Source: Thysanoteuthis rhombus
Taxonomy: Eukaryota > Mollusca > Cephalopoda > Oegopsida > Thysanoteuthidae
Reading direction: 5' to 3'
Length of the DNA: 64,000 nt
NCBI GenBank assembly: GCA_963457665.1
Contig: OY735215.1
Location: 44,455,016 to 44,519,015 of the forward strand
The notes below the pieces were generated by a model. The model saw only the letters and a program-made list of their open reading frames with translations. It did no database searches and was not told the DNA's origin. The translations under genes were made by a program, and so were the position numbers. Positions 44,592-56,330 of this stretch are shown one piece after another; positions within the stretch are counted from its first letter, which is position 1; every line of letters starts with the position of its first letter.

Positions 44592-46404
44592 AGTTGGGGT
44601 TGCCATCAAAGTGTCTTCCCTAAAGAAAGACAGTTAATAGGAAATTTGTTTCTTTATCCCTAGATGATGTAATTTACAAAATGTGTTTGAAATATCCATC
44701 GAGACATGGACGACACTGGGTAATTTGATAGATGAACACACCAATTTTTTTCATTTATCAAAACTCCCCAAACTCTTGGGTAGCACCTCATATATTGATC
44801 ACATATGCCTGCATGCACCTGTGTGTGTGTGCGCGCGCGAATCTTTTATAGTATAAGGATGTAGAAGACCACAAAGTATGAATAAATAGTTAATCCCCAT
44901 GAAAAAAAAATAGCTGTAATATCTGGATTTCTTTGAGCTTTATTTTTATGGAAAAGAAATCACTAAAATACTGTATCAAATGGCGCGGAGGACATATCCT
45001 AATCAGCAAAATCGTCACCTTTGGGTAAAAAAGACCATTGTCACGGACAAAGAAGCAGAAAATGTTACACCGTTCATTATACACATATATTCTATATTTT
45101 GATTTAATGTAGTCATATTTGATGTGCCTTAATAAAACTGGGCTTGTTCTGAGCGGAGACCAAATGGTGAAGACAGTGATGGCTTCGATGGTGCTTATGA
45201 TGACACATAGGTGGTACGGATGGAGGCAGTAATGAGTTTCGTCAGCCGTCACCATGAAACCCTTCCCTACCCTCCCGTTTGGATATGCGGGTTTCCTATG
45301 ACCCCAGCAGGTATCTCCACAGCGTGAATTTAATCTGTCTTCTCGAGTTCCGTCGCTGTCTAACCCACTATTATTAGGGTAAGGAGAAAGGTTATCTATT
45401 GTGGTGTTAGGTCAGCAAAGGAGCCGTCAACGCCTCGAGGGAGGTCAGACGGTAGGGAGAAGTAGACAATATCAGAGCGAAAATACTTAATCACGTGAAA
45501 CACCGTTAATTTCAAGAACTAACAAGGTCGTTTTGAGATTCTGAGGGGAAGCATTTTTATTCTTACGCGTATGGCTGTACTCATTGCAAAGGTGCATGTG
45601 AGGAAGGGATCGGACTTTATGGGGTGTGGCCTGCTTAATTGTCAAGTAAAATGAAGTATGTTTGAAGTAAGATATTACATTTCCAAAGTATTTCGTTTAC
45701 TTCTCTCCTATGTGGCCAATTTACATCCTTTCATCTAAATTTAGATGATACTTATGAGCGGGAGTCATAAGAGATAATTCATGGAAACTAAGAAGAAAGA
45801 TGCATGATCTACGATATTTTATCTATTTTCATAAGATCTCTCGATAACAGCTGATCCAGAGAGCTTAAGTCGTCACTGCACTGTGTTGTGTGCAGATTTA
45901 TACATCTGGCAAATGCGAAACTTCGTACAATGGCTACTTGTCGAGTAATCGCAGTGCATGCACACGCTAAGACACACACACACACACACACACACATACA
46001 GACAGATTTCTTCAATTGGGGTTAGATAAGTTTTTTTTAGTTTGTTTGGTGGGGTTGTCTTTCGGGGATGCTTTTAATCTCATCGTTTTTAAGTTAGCTG
46101 TAGGGGGACAGATTGACTCAAAACGTTGGAAAAACTCTGGACAATTTACTCACTGTCGTAAACTGACCGTCTGAGTAGTTACGATGAAAAGCAACTAAGA
46201 TTAAAATCAAATAAATTACAGTCAAAAATTGATAATGGTTGACAAGGCTTAAGGCTTCATCTGATAAGAACCAAATCAAGATAAAATCACTGCCTCTAAT
46301 AGAACAAGCGTAAATACTAAAAAAAACAATAACAAATGTAGCACCAAGCATTCAAAGAAAATAACGGACAAATGTAAGGGTTACATTTGATCTTTTATCA
46401 ACTT
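44590..46404. other. non-coding, nothing recognised
   Basis: The 121-codon minus frame at 44890-45255 has no confirmed motif. A (TG)n/(CA)n run is at 45972-45997. Sequence 45240-45460 is GC-richer than average, without an open frame. Confidence 0.35.
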
Positions 46405-46495
46405 TGAAGACTCTGGCAGCTCAATCGGTAGAGCAGTGACCGTACATAAACAAGATTCCCGGGGTGAAATTATACAAATTCAACTCTCTCCTAGA
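46405..46495 (+). repeat. tRNA-derived SINE head
   Basis: GGCAGCTCAATCGGTAGAGC is a near-perfect box A with the GAGC end of a D arm. The box B (AAATTCAACTC) is decayed. Confidence 0.5.
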
Positions 46496-47149
46496 GCCTT
46501 TTCTCTATATCCAATCCGTCTTGCTGTAGATTGACTGTGCGAGGGAAAGCTACTAGAATTAAGATGAATGAAATTATAATTAAAAATCAATGGCGGATGG
46601 AGAAAATTCTCGACAAGAAATACTTATAATAATGAATATACTTCATCTCGGAATTTCAAAATAACTCCGTTATTTCTTCAAATGATCGGAGTTTTATAAA
46701 GACGTATTATTTTCGCTCAAATCCTGCCAACTTCTAGTCTTTTTGACCTTGACTATTTTCCTGACTTTATTTCATATATATAAAAATGTTACTAGCAGAC
46801 TGTTTTAGTCTTAATCAACAATTGTTTTCTCTACTTGGCTCAAGTGTTATCAAGGAAAGCGCATTCCAATAACATCACCCAAAAATGTAAAAAAAACTCA
46901 TTCTATATTTCGGAACCAGAGTTCAGATCAAATCTACACTATTGTTAGTTCTGGAGTACTTTATGAATTCGCTGGTTCGTGAGTAAAGTCACGTGTACAA
47001 TCTTCACAGTCGGGTGGGAAAATCTGAAATTCCTTAGAAGAGTCACGTTTGATTAAAATAGGCTCCAGCACAATAAGATTTTATTTCTGTCGTTATGCTT
47101 TTCTATTTTTATCATTATTGTTTGAAACTAGTGTCTAAGAGAAAGAAAA
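46496..47149. other. non-coding, nothing recognised
   Basis: No supported feature. Confidence 0.4.
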
Positions 47150-47470
47150 TAATTTTTCCAGAATAGACTTTTCTTTTATGAGAGAGTGACAGACAGGCAG
47201 AGACAGAACAGAGAGACGGGCAATAACTAAAGAAAAGAAAGAGAGGAAGAAACTAAAAAAAAAGAAGTTAAAAAAGTTTTTAAAAAAAATTAAGTTGAAA
47301 AGAAAGAGTGCAGAGAAATAAAAGTTAGAGAGAGAAAGAAAGGAGGGAATGAAAAGAACCCCCCTCAAGGAACAAATACGGGAAAATGGAAGGAAAATCA
47401 AGTAAGAGGAAGAAGGGGGAAAGAAGGAAATTTAGAAAAAATAATGGTGTGGGAAAGAAAAAAGAAAGAA
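47150..47470. repeat. purine-rich tract
   Basis: GAGA/GAAA low-complexity sequence. The open frame on the minus strand is an artefact. Confidence 0.75.
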
Positions 47471-48599
47471 ATCATCCATAATCGAAGCAATAGACGTACT
47501 AGTGATGACGATGAGAAAGTAATTCGAGGGGGTGAGAGGCCAATGGTTGAAATCTTGTACAAAAGGTTTTTTTAACATTTCAATGGGATCATGTGAAATT
47601 TAGTCAGACGTTGTTGTTGAAAAGCCACGATTGGCGCCACGTTTGGTGTTAGTCTGTTTTGTTCGTTCGAGGACACGAGGGACAGAGCCGCCTTCAAAAG
47701 ATACGAACAAACGAAGAAAATTCTGCGGTTGAAGTAAATGCATTAAAAATGAGAAAGAATGTCAACTTCGCTCGTAGAAGGTTCAGCTCTGACGGGAATC
47801 TTCTGGCAATGAATTAACAAATATAGGTTATCAATAGGAGCGTTGTATTGATTTTTTTTTTTTTTTAAGAGAAAAACATTCATTCAAGAATAAAAGAACT
47901 GAAATAAATAGCCAATACAGGCTATGCCTTGATATCCCAGGGATCTGTGGTCTGGACAATCACGTGATCCGACATATTTTCAATTTACCACCATTAGTTT
48001 ATGGATCTGGCAGTGTTAGCCTTCGATTCGGTCACATACCACGGTTCGAACTGTAATTTAGTTGCCTCCGATTTCAGGCACCGATGAGAAATGTACGATT
48101 ATCTCAGCCATCGAGCACACTTTATTGACCAAGTTTAATTTAGTCTGGCACAAGGCTATAGTAGAAATGACTGTCGAGAAACAAAATGGCAGTTTACGTA
48201 GAGTGTAGGACAACACCCAAAAACAAAGCCTCTAGGACAAAACTTCCAGAGGACAGACCCCAACTCCAGTCAAACCACCCCCAGGACAAGACCCCCTTAG
48301 GAAGAATTATATACTAATGTTCTAAATCATAAATTTTTTCCTGTGGTTGTTGTTGTTTGTAGTAGTGGTGTTGTTGTAGTTATTATTTTTTATTCACTGA
48401 TAAGTATGATTCTAACCTTAGCTCTATGTCTTATAAAATGTTAAGCTTCGAAAATATATTAGAATATGAGACTAAGTAAACACTTTCCCTTGAGTATGAA
48501 TAATAAGGAATCTAAAAAAAAATTGATACTGTCCCTAATCGTATCGCAGTAACAAACATGGTACACGATATCGGGTAAATAATTGTTTCAACGGTTCGA
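47471..48599. other. non-coding, nothing recognised
   Basis: An imperfect inverted repeat TTTGTTCGTTCG / CGAACAAACGAAG lies at about 47660-47716. No gene. Confidence 0.35.
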
Positions 48600-48700
48600 T
48601 ACGGAAGCTTTCATAGCTCAATTGGTAACATCGACAAAACTTTATTCTGACCTCCCACCAGCATCGACAGACAGGAGTTCAAGTTTTGACAGAAGCTGTT
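48600..48700 (+). repeat. tRNA-derived SINE head
   Basis: TTTCATAGCTCAATTGGTAA is a box A. GGAGTTCAAGTTTTGAC is a decayed box B 70 bases on. Confidence 0.45.
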
Positions 48701-48770
48701 TATGTATTTCGATCCATGCTGAAGGGAGCAGCTGATAAAAATAAGATGAAAGTCGCTAGCAGTATCAAAT

Positions 48771-49213
48771 TACCGCATATACCGGTGTATAAGTCGACTT
48801 TTTAAGCAAAGAGTTTTTTTCGGACGATTGAACTCCTTATCATTTGCGTTGTAGGTACAACGTTTCGGGCAATCCATTATGCAACCTCCTCCAGGTGTAC
48901 TATCCGACTGCAATGGGAGTAAACAGATTCTGTTTCCAATTGCAGCAGCTCTATAAAAAGCAAAAAGAGGTTCACTTGTCCGTAAAACCCTTTGAATGTA
49001 ACTGACCCTCCTCAAAACTATAGACAATGACTTTTTGATTATCAAGTATTTCCCTGATGGATCATATTAGTCTGCTTAGATACCATGAAGTTGACACTCT
49101 GATGGACGCAATGATGCCTTATGTTTGAGAGTTGAATCATCAGATGATCTTTGTACTGAACTTGAATCAGCATCTTAGTTTGGGGATCAACTTATACGCC
49201 GGCATATACGGTA
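48771..49213. mobile_element. 443-bp TIR (MITE-like) element
   Basis: The left end TACCGCATATACCGGTGTAT, then AAGTCGAC, is mirrored at the right end: inverted, TACCGTATATGCCGGCGTAT, then AAGTTGAT. TIRs are about 28-30 bp with few mismatches. No transposase motif is visible inside. A 91-codon minus frame fills part of it, but I see no HTH or DDE block. Confidence 0.65.
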
Positions 49214-50111
49214 ATAATTATGAGCTCGGTTAAGTCTCATTCACTCTTGAGTCTTTAATACATAATTTTATTCACCATGATTGGATTCCCTAATGTTTTT
49301 TTTATCGTTTTCATTTTAGTATCCCTTGTATATCAATTCATAGATTATTAATTTCGGTGAATTCAGCAAACAATATTGGAAATTCGAATTTTCTAACAAT
49401 AATTTTATCATTTTTCACATTATGTAATTCGAGTCTTGATCACTCGTTTTCAGACGCAAGAATGTGGAAATGTTTATATAATTCATTTTGTATGATGAGT
49501 AATAAACAAAAGTCAACTCATTCCTTAATTTTCTTGTATCTAAGAATTTGAGCACCCTAAAGATATGTGAACAAAACAAGGAATCACAGAAATGAGCACA
49601 GAAATGAACACAGAAAAAATCATAAACTACTTGGAACGTGAAATTTTATCCTTCGAAACAAAGTTCTCTTATCATGCATATTTACCACCAAAATACCTTC
49701 AGTATTGTAAGTGAAGAAAAAAGGGTAGATATCTGAGTCAATTATGCCATTCATGTTTCATTCACCTTTTAAGCAGCACCGAGATGAATCATCAGAGCAG
49801 AGAGTTTCAGATGAAATACAACAGAAATGTTATCATTTTAAAAGAAAAGAATCTTTAAAAAGTTTTTGCTTTAAAAAAATAATGTGCCAGTGGGTTGAGA
49901 ACTTGTTTTCCTTTGTCGTTTGATAAGTTGAAGAGATTTGCAGGTTCGCATAATACGTATTTGTACCTCTTCCTTACTGTAATTCACTAATTGCTTTTTC
50001 GCCTCTACGTATGTAACAGCGTAAATCAGAAATGTTTCAACTTGTTATTTTTCGAAAATTCCCAAAAGAAAACATTGTTGGGCCTACATCTGCACTTACA
50101 GCGGATCTGAT
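49214..50111. other. non-coding, nothing recognised
   Basis: AT-rich with no supported feature. Confidence 0.4.
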
Positions 50112-50180
50112 TTCTTTTTTTCTTTCTTTCTTTCTTTCTTTCTTTCTTTTTTCTTTCTTTCTATCTATCTATCTATCTGT
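50112..50180. repeat. (CTTT)n-(ATCT)n microsatellite
   Basis: CTTT units followed by ATCT units. Confidence 0.9.
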
Positions 50181-51099
50181 CTTTTATGATATCCCCCCAG
50201 ATATTCAAATTGTGATCCACTATTTCATGATGATGATGATGATGATGATTTCGTATAAGATATGATTCAATAAATACATGATTCAAATCCACGATATCTC
50301 ATTTCGGCCCTCCGCAGGAACTAGTTGAAAGTTCAACCCATGAGTCGTGTTTTCTGTTAGTGTTTGAAATTGGTAATTATTGCCTGGATAACCTAAAAAT
50401 AACATTTCTTTGGTTCAAACGGAGTTTACCTCCAGGAATGCCGGATATTTTTGCGTCTAAAAAAAAGAGAATAGACCACGCCCACCTCCTTTGAATCTGT
50501 TTTTGCTTGTCAGTGTTTAGACTATAAACCTCTGGGAATAAACCACAGCTTCCACAGTGAGAAACGTGTGGTTGAAGAAGAAAAACGGAAAATGCTAGCT
50601 CTAAGAATAGAAAGGAAGCGTAGGTGAGTGAGAGAAAAAAAAAGCGTGCGCCCGAGAGAGAGGACAAGGGGGTTATTAAATATTACACAGTATGTTCAAG
50701 TTGGATAGTAGGGACCACTGGGGTCACCTGTACTTGAACTCTCGACTGAATCGAAGTAGACAAAGCATAATTACTTAAAATAGCTGTCGGCTGGTATAGG
50801 CACTGAGAAAAAATATCATACGGTGTCAGACTCGGAGATCAGAGGCAGGGAGGTAATTGTTACAGAGGGACAAGAAAGGAAAACGTACTTCGGAATAAAA
50901 TCGTTTATTCTCTAAAAATAATTGTTAGAAATGGAAGGGGTGCCAGGTGAGGAAAATATAGACAACGAATAAAAGGAAAGGATAAGTTGGAAGAAATATT
51001 TCTTACCTGCTCTTGATTGTCGTCGTTGTCATTGATAGTGTCGTCATCTTGTAGGAAAAAATTGGAGAGGAAAATAGGAAATGCAATGAATTCACCATA
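50181..51099. other. non-coding, nothing recognised
   Basis: A (GAT)n run lies at 50228-50250. No gene. Confidence 0.4.
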
Positions 51100-51660
51100 A
51101 AAGGTTCTTTTTTGTTTCTTCTATCTTTCTGCTTCATTTTTCTTCATTACCTTTAGATTTCTTCTCGTTCTTCTTTTCTTTTCTGTTTTTTCTTCTTATT
51201 TTTCTTTTTCGCTTTTTTTCTTTTTCCTTCTTCTTTCTCTTCATTTTCCTCTTCTTTTTTCTTAATGTTTTCTCTTCATCAGTTTTTCATTTTTATTTTT
51301 TCCTTCCCATCTTCTACTTCACTTCTCTTCTTTTTTCTTCTCATTCTGCCATATTTCTTCTTCTTTTTCTTCTTCTTCTTCTTTTTCTTTTTCTTCTTTT
51401 TCATTTCCTTTTGTTTATTATCATCTTCTATCTTGCTACCCACTTCTTTTCCGCGTTTGTCTTTTCATTGCCGCTTTTTCCTTCCTCTTTCTTTTTTCTT
51501 CGTCATATTCCCTCACCGTTTTTCTTTCAATTTTTACTTACTTTTCCTTCTCCATCTTCTTTTCTACGATCATTATCTTCTTCTCTTTTCTTTTTTTCTT
51601 TTACCCCTACTATTCATTCGCAACGCCTTCTTCTTTCATTAAAATCATTGCTTTTATTTT
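51100..51660. repeat. pyrimidine-rich tract
   Basis: TTCTT-type low-complexity sequence. Its Phe/Leu/Ser frames are artefacts. Confidence 0.8.
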
Positions 51661-52024
51661 TACACAAAATACAAAACTGAATCAATCAATTAATATGGAA
51701 TAGTTAATTGAATATTATTCGAAATGAATCTAATTTGAAATATTTAATTTAATCTTAAATATTTAAAATAGATTTAATTAGAAATAAATAAACAGAAGAA
51801 TGTTTGAAGTTGAAGGACTGAAGCATGTAATTATTCTAATGATTCATTTTTTCTTCATACGATCATTTAAATTTCTATTTTCTTTTCTTTTCTTTTTTTT
51901 TTTTTTGAACGAAAACGGTAATTTTCATATTTCTTTCTTGACTGGAGGCCAAACAACAACTTGCCTGCTTCATACTTTCAAAGTATGAGGCTCAAATCCG
52001 GGCCGATATTATGATCATGTTTGA
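51661..52024. other. non-coding, AT-rich
   Basis: Diffuse AATTAAATA-rich sequence to 51800, then nothing recognised. Confidence 0.4.
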
Positions 52025-52480
52025 GACCGCCAAGTAGACTGTCAATAATAGGTTTCTGTAGTTTTTCAGTGATTCTGGCTGGCTGTCTATCTATGTATGT
52101 GTCACGTGTACAGGCGCATCAAATGGAACAAAAGAATGGAAATTTCAAACATTTTCTTATCATATCTGAAAAGTCGAGGCTTTTTTGTGCTTTGAATACC
52201 CCCATGTGTTTGTGGAGATAATGTTGGTAAATTGGCCCCCTTAGTTTGTGTCTGGAAGCGTTCACTCTTGTTTTTGTTTTTGTTTTGTTGTTGTTGTTGT
52301 TTTGTTTTTTTTATAATCCACTTTTTATTGATCTAACAAAGGGCGAGAGATGTAACTTATTCATTGATCACCATTTTTTTACCAATCCTTCAATTGATCA
52401 GCCCCAACATAGCATGTTATAAAAAGAAGTTGCTATCGTGACTGTTTCGATTGAGTGACGAACCAAATCTAGGTTTTGAT
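52025..52480 (+). repeat. family A dispersed repeat
   Basis: ACTGTCAATAATAGGTTTCT, GTGTCACGTGTACAGGCGCA, and the tail GACTGTTTCGATTGAGTGAC. A nearly complete copy. Confidence 0.7.
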
Positions 52481-52779
52481 GTTATGTTTTACTTCAAGAA
52501 ATGAAATTGATTCTTTCTATTTTAATTTCCTCAGCATATTATCAAGTACCTTCACTGAAGATTGAAACGTGGGCCATACACTTGGCATATGAAAGGATGA
52601 AACTGTTAGAACTGTATCCAGTGCATTGATACAATAGATAGGAGGCCGGACATCTTTTTGAATTGAGATAAATTGAGATGTGCAGTGCATCTTATTTGAG
52701 TTCCTATATGTATTTAGATAGCGATGTATTGTGTTCATACTGCTTTTTCGTAAATGATTGGTTGTGATGATAAGGCTAT
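52481..52779. other. non-coding, possible end of Penelope-like element
   Basis: Lies downstream of the decayed RT on the minus strand. CACTGAAGATTGAAACGTGG resembles a hammerhead core whose stem II is missing. Confidence 0.25.
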
Positions 52780-53860
52780 TGTTTGAATGACCCTTCTGTT
52801 ATTTATATGCATACTGGATTGTATCGTGTACCAAGCCATAGTCGAATCCGAAGGAAACACAAAAAACATGCATATAAATAACAGAAAGGTTACAACAGGC
52901 AATTACCTTTTAACTGGCATGGTGAATTCTATCTGCAATTACATGTGATTGTTGTTGGGGGTTATCTGCTGTTTGTAATTTTTTTCATGATTTTCCATTT
53001 GTGATGTATTCTCTACGCAGCTACAGCTAACTTTTGCTGAGTTTCTGTTAAATATTTTGTGTGGTCTGTTTGGTTTTGGGGAGTGTTTATCGATCAGATT
53101 GAGAATATATATTTTGATAGTTTTGTTATATAATTGGTTGAACCATATTCTACTACTTTTTCTGTTTGTTTTTTTTTCTGTCTGGGATGAATGTAAAGGC
53201 TGTATCTCAGTGATTCTTTTGTGTCATTGGAGTTACTAGATAGTCTGCAGCTGATATACTAGGAAATTTATCTGATGATTGGAGGCAGGCGTTTGGAGAA
53301 GGTGTTTATGTATATTTGTTCATTGTTCTCTTTTTCAAATGGTTGGCAAGTTCCTTTTAGGAGTTTGAATGTTTTCTCCAGGAAATCTACTTCTTTTACT
53401 TGGGCTTTAATGTCGATTTAAATCCTATTCATTTGGAGTTCTTTATGGTATCTTTCTTTATTCCTTGAGTTATTGGTCCATTGTGGTTTTTCAGGGTGAT
53501 AAGTCAATCGTCCCTGTACAAGTGTCCTTTTCATTTATGCGAACAGCTGGGATTGCTAATATGTATATTCCTACCAGCTACCATGCTTCTACTCCGTCGA
53601 AGCTTCCCATCGTTACGTCAAAGTTTTCGATTGTTTTTTTTTTTACCTGTAGTATGCTTTTGTCAAATTGCAAATTGTATGGATTTTCGGAAGAGTTTGA
53701 ATATTCCTAATTTGTGATTCGAGTATGTTACTGAGCTGAAGAGATGACTTTGTCTAGAATAGTTTTTGCTAATGATGGATAAAAGTCCTTGATATCTTGC
53801 TGAATTGATGCCTAGTTTTGTTTTTTGTTTGTTTTTTTTTTTTTCATAGTAGAGCACTCA
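52780..53860 (-). pseudogene. Penelope-like (RT plus GIY-YIG type) element, decayed
   Basis: The minus strand, across stops and frameshifts, gives FDVTMGSFDGVEAW (about 53620-53583), LYRDD (53522-53507, an RT catalytic box), VDFLEKTFKLLKGT (about 53400-53360), IYINTFSKRLPPII, WFNQLYNKTIK (about 53140) and DKHSPKPNRPHKIFNRNS (about 53090-53035), then a CNC-like linker near 52950. The order and wording match a group of animal RTs with FDVTMGS..GAE and YRDD boxes, whose C-terminus leads into a Cys motif and a GIY-YIG nuclease. I infer a Penelope-like element. The GIY-YIG domain itself is not readable here. Confidence 0.55.
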
Positions 53861-54204
53861 AATGACATTGACAGCGTGTTATAATATTTAGCTGAACAAA
53901 AAAGTCGGTGAGTTAGTAGCATTTATAAAACTAGGTCTACAAGGTTGTTCCACCTGGATTCACACTTATTTTTCTTAACAAATTGATCTTAGAATTAATC
54001 TGACTGTTTCTTTTCTGTTTGTCTGTTTGTCTGTTTGTCCCGGTCGGTGAACATCAGATATTTTCAATATCAATTACAGAATATTTGTATACATTTTCCT
54101 GACTGTCACTTTGTGTTAACAGCAATCTATCTATCAGTCTAACTAGCTACATAGTCATTATCTATCCGTCTTAGATTTCAGATAGCGCTTATATATATAG
54201 ATAT
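53861..54204. other. non-coding, nothing recognised
   Basis: Short GTCTGTTT repeats near 54015. No gene. Confidence 0.4.
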
Positions 54205-54745
54205 GATGAAAATGCCTTTGAATCAATAGATCACCGGGCAGTTTTAACAAATGATAACTATGTAAAAGTAATTGGGAATATATACAAAAATGGCACTACA
54301 ATAATTAGATTTTAAAAACATACTATCGAGATTGACTTTGGAAAAACGAGTAAAACAAGGGGATAACCCATTCACTACAGGAAGACGGTCGGGGGGTACT
54401 ACGACTGAAACGTTGTGTTCAAAAAATGAACCAAGATGAGAACAAAAAGATCAATATAGATCTGAGAGAGGACAAGGGTGGAGAATATCGTACTAGTAAC
54501 TAAGCAACAAAAAATGGAGATGGACAGGGTACATAGCGAGAAGGACAACGGGTGGAGAAAAAAGCTAACCGATTAGCACTCGTGGGTGAATAAATGCAGT
54601 CAGAAGAGAATAGGCACAAGACAGAGAGAAGATAGAACAATTTTTGTCGATAAGACATGGCATTAAGAGATTAGTGCAATCACGCTAATCATTGAAGTAA
54701 ATGGGAAAGGTCTTTGTCCAGCAAAGCTTCTAACGGTTGATGATG
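54205..54745 (+). mobile_element. third LINE subfamily, internally deleted
   Basis: AFESIDHRAVL (RT motif A, usual KAFDSVDH..VL), NYVKVIGNIYKNGTTIIR and a broken motif B region are followed directly by KQQKWRWTGYIARRTTGG and GKGLCPA. The YADD/FADD motif C segment is missing, so there is an internal deletion. It ends with GATGATGATC. Confidence 0.65.
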
Positions 54746-54873
54746 ATCATGTATGGGTGTCTATCAGCAGCTGTCTTCATTGGCCGGCTTCATCTTTTCT
54801 CGCTTGTTAGCTAATTTTCCATCTATTCAGTCTGCCTGTATGTATTTGCTGCTCGCCCCATCCCTTTTTTCTA

Positions 54874-54874
<1 letters not shown>

Positions 54875-54927
<53 letters not shown>

Positions 54928-54958
54928 TATAGATAGATAGATAGATAGATAGATAAAA
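54875..54958. repeat. (CT)n-(TAGA)n microsatellite
   Basis: About 45 bp of CT then about 25 bp of TAGA. Confidence 0.95.
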
Positions 54959-54990
54959 TAACAAGGATATATGCCCGATGAATGTTAATA

Positions 54991-55014
54991 CTTCGTGCCA
55001 AACGCACTCATCAG
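54991..55014 (-). ncRNA. hammerhead-like half motif
   Basis: Minus strand: CTGATGA, GTGC-GTTTG-GCAC (a perfect four-pair stem II with the canonical G-C closing pair), then GAAG where GAAA is expected. I find no convincing stem I or short stem III. It may be a chance match or a decayed copy. Confidence 0.25.
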
Positions 55015-55281
55015 CAACCGGAAGTATGTGTTGTTATGTATGTGTGTGTTTGTGTGTGTGTGCGTCGGAACAAAATATTTTTTTGCGATTGATTAGTGCG
55101 ATTGGGGGTTTAGATCGTTTCACGTTTACGTGTAAAATCTATAAATCACATTAAAGCTTTACGTCTCCCCTTCCAGTTAATGTGAAGTCGTTTTGAGACA
55201 CATAGAGGAAGACGTGTTACAGTTCATATGACCAGTGGTTATTGTCACAGGATACATTGGATATAAATACGAAAAAAAATG

Positions 55282-55286
<5 letters not shown>

Positions 55287-55340
<54 letters not shown>
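55287..55340. repeat. (TA)n microsatellite
   Basis: Pure TA run of about 54 bp, ending 8 bp from the best hammerhead-like motif. Confidence 0.95.
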
Positions 55341-55342
<2 letters not shown>

Positions 55343-55347
55343 GTCAT

Positions 55348-55389
55348 CCACAGACAGCCGTTTCGATGTATTACATCTCTTCAATGTGG
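55348..55389 (-). ncRNA. minimal type I hammerhead ribozyme-like motif
   Basis: Minus strand, 42 nt in order: CCACA (stem I), TTGAAGA (core, usual CTGANGA), GATGT-AAT-ACATC (five-pair stem II with the expected G-C at the base), GAAA, C-GGCT-G with AC/GT forming a two-pair stem III, TC (cleavage expected after the C at 55353), and TGTGG (stem I, pairs perfectly with CCACA). Every element is present except one core C changed to T. Minimal hammerheads with a very short stem III are known from Penelope-like elements and retrozymes. The C-to-T change would be expected to impair activity. Called by eye. Confidence 0.6.
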
Positions 55390-55719
55390 CTCTAGACTTT
55401 CCATTATCCCATCAAGTTCTGCGAGGCAAAATTGAAACCTTCACTTCAGACCGATATCCTACCTCTGGACTACGGAACTGGACAGTTATCCACCAGCGTG
55501 CACTATTCCTAATGGAAGAGCATTGCATAAGCTTACGATGGATGAGTTACCTCACTTAAAGAGTGCTCAAACCGGAATAGAGTTGCATTAATGTGAATTT
55601 CCTACACAAATACAGTTTATATTTCTGCATCTCAGGGCCTCATTGAGCTCCCAATGAAATAAATCCATTACATATGAGACGTTGCTTTTTATTATGCTAT
55701 ATTGCTAACCTGATCTGTA

Positions 55720-55722
<3 letters not shown>
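55390..55722. other. body next to hammerhead-like motif
   Basis: About 230 bp of mixed, non-AT-rich sequence (to about 55600) that may belong to the same element. No protein motif. Confidence 0.3.

Positions 55723-55776
<54 letters not shown>
55723..55776. repeat. (TA)n microsatellite
   Basis: Pure TA run of about 54 bp. Confidence 0.95.
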
Positions 55777-55777
<1 letters not shown>

Positions 55778-56330
55778 CGATTCGTATACCTAAGACTGAT
55801 GTGTTTCTATTATTTGGAAATTCCTAGCATTCGCAGTTCAGATAAGTTATGCTATTGCTCTGCATATTTTGCTTATCGGTGCACAATTTTTGGATAATAG
55901 TTTGGTGTTCTGCCTGGAACCATTTCTTATGGATAATGTCATTAATTAAAAGGGTTCCGTGTTGGCCGATCTCAAATTTGCAAGGATTATTCCCCTTTTG
56001 CGTATTCCCCTGTAAATAGGAAAAGGAAGGGAAAGTTTTTTTTTTCAACCTTCATTAATATATGTTTGATGATTTTTGCCTCAAACAACGTAAAAAAAGA
56101 TATTGAAATAAAATGAAAAAAAAAATAAATACTTTCAAATGTAGCCCGGTATTTTTTGTCTTTTTTTATCAAACTTTGATTTTCGTGCCGACCTCATTCA
56201 TTGCGTGTATCCTACCTTTCTTCTTTGCTTCTTTTCTTTTCCAACTTCTGCCTTTTTTTTTTTTTTGCATTATCCTTATTTTTCCTTCATCTTCTCCACT
56301 TTGCTGGAAATAAGTTTTTTTCAGTTATCT
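55777..56330. other. non-coding, T-rich
   Basis: No supported feature. Confidence 0.4.

Noticed and set aside
44890-45255. 121-codon minus frame starting MVTADETHYC, reminiscent of the mariner VTGDE box
   Set aside because: Only five residues fit. The rest does not follow any mariner block and no TIRs are visible.
45240-45460. GC-richer stretch as a coding exon
   Set aside because: No long open frame on either strand and no clear splice pair.
52545-52575. CACTGAAGATTGAAACGTGG as a hammerhead
   Set aside because: There is no stem II between CTGAAGA and GAAAC, so it cannot fold as a hammerhead. Kept only as a possible remnant.
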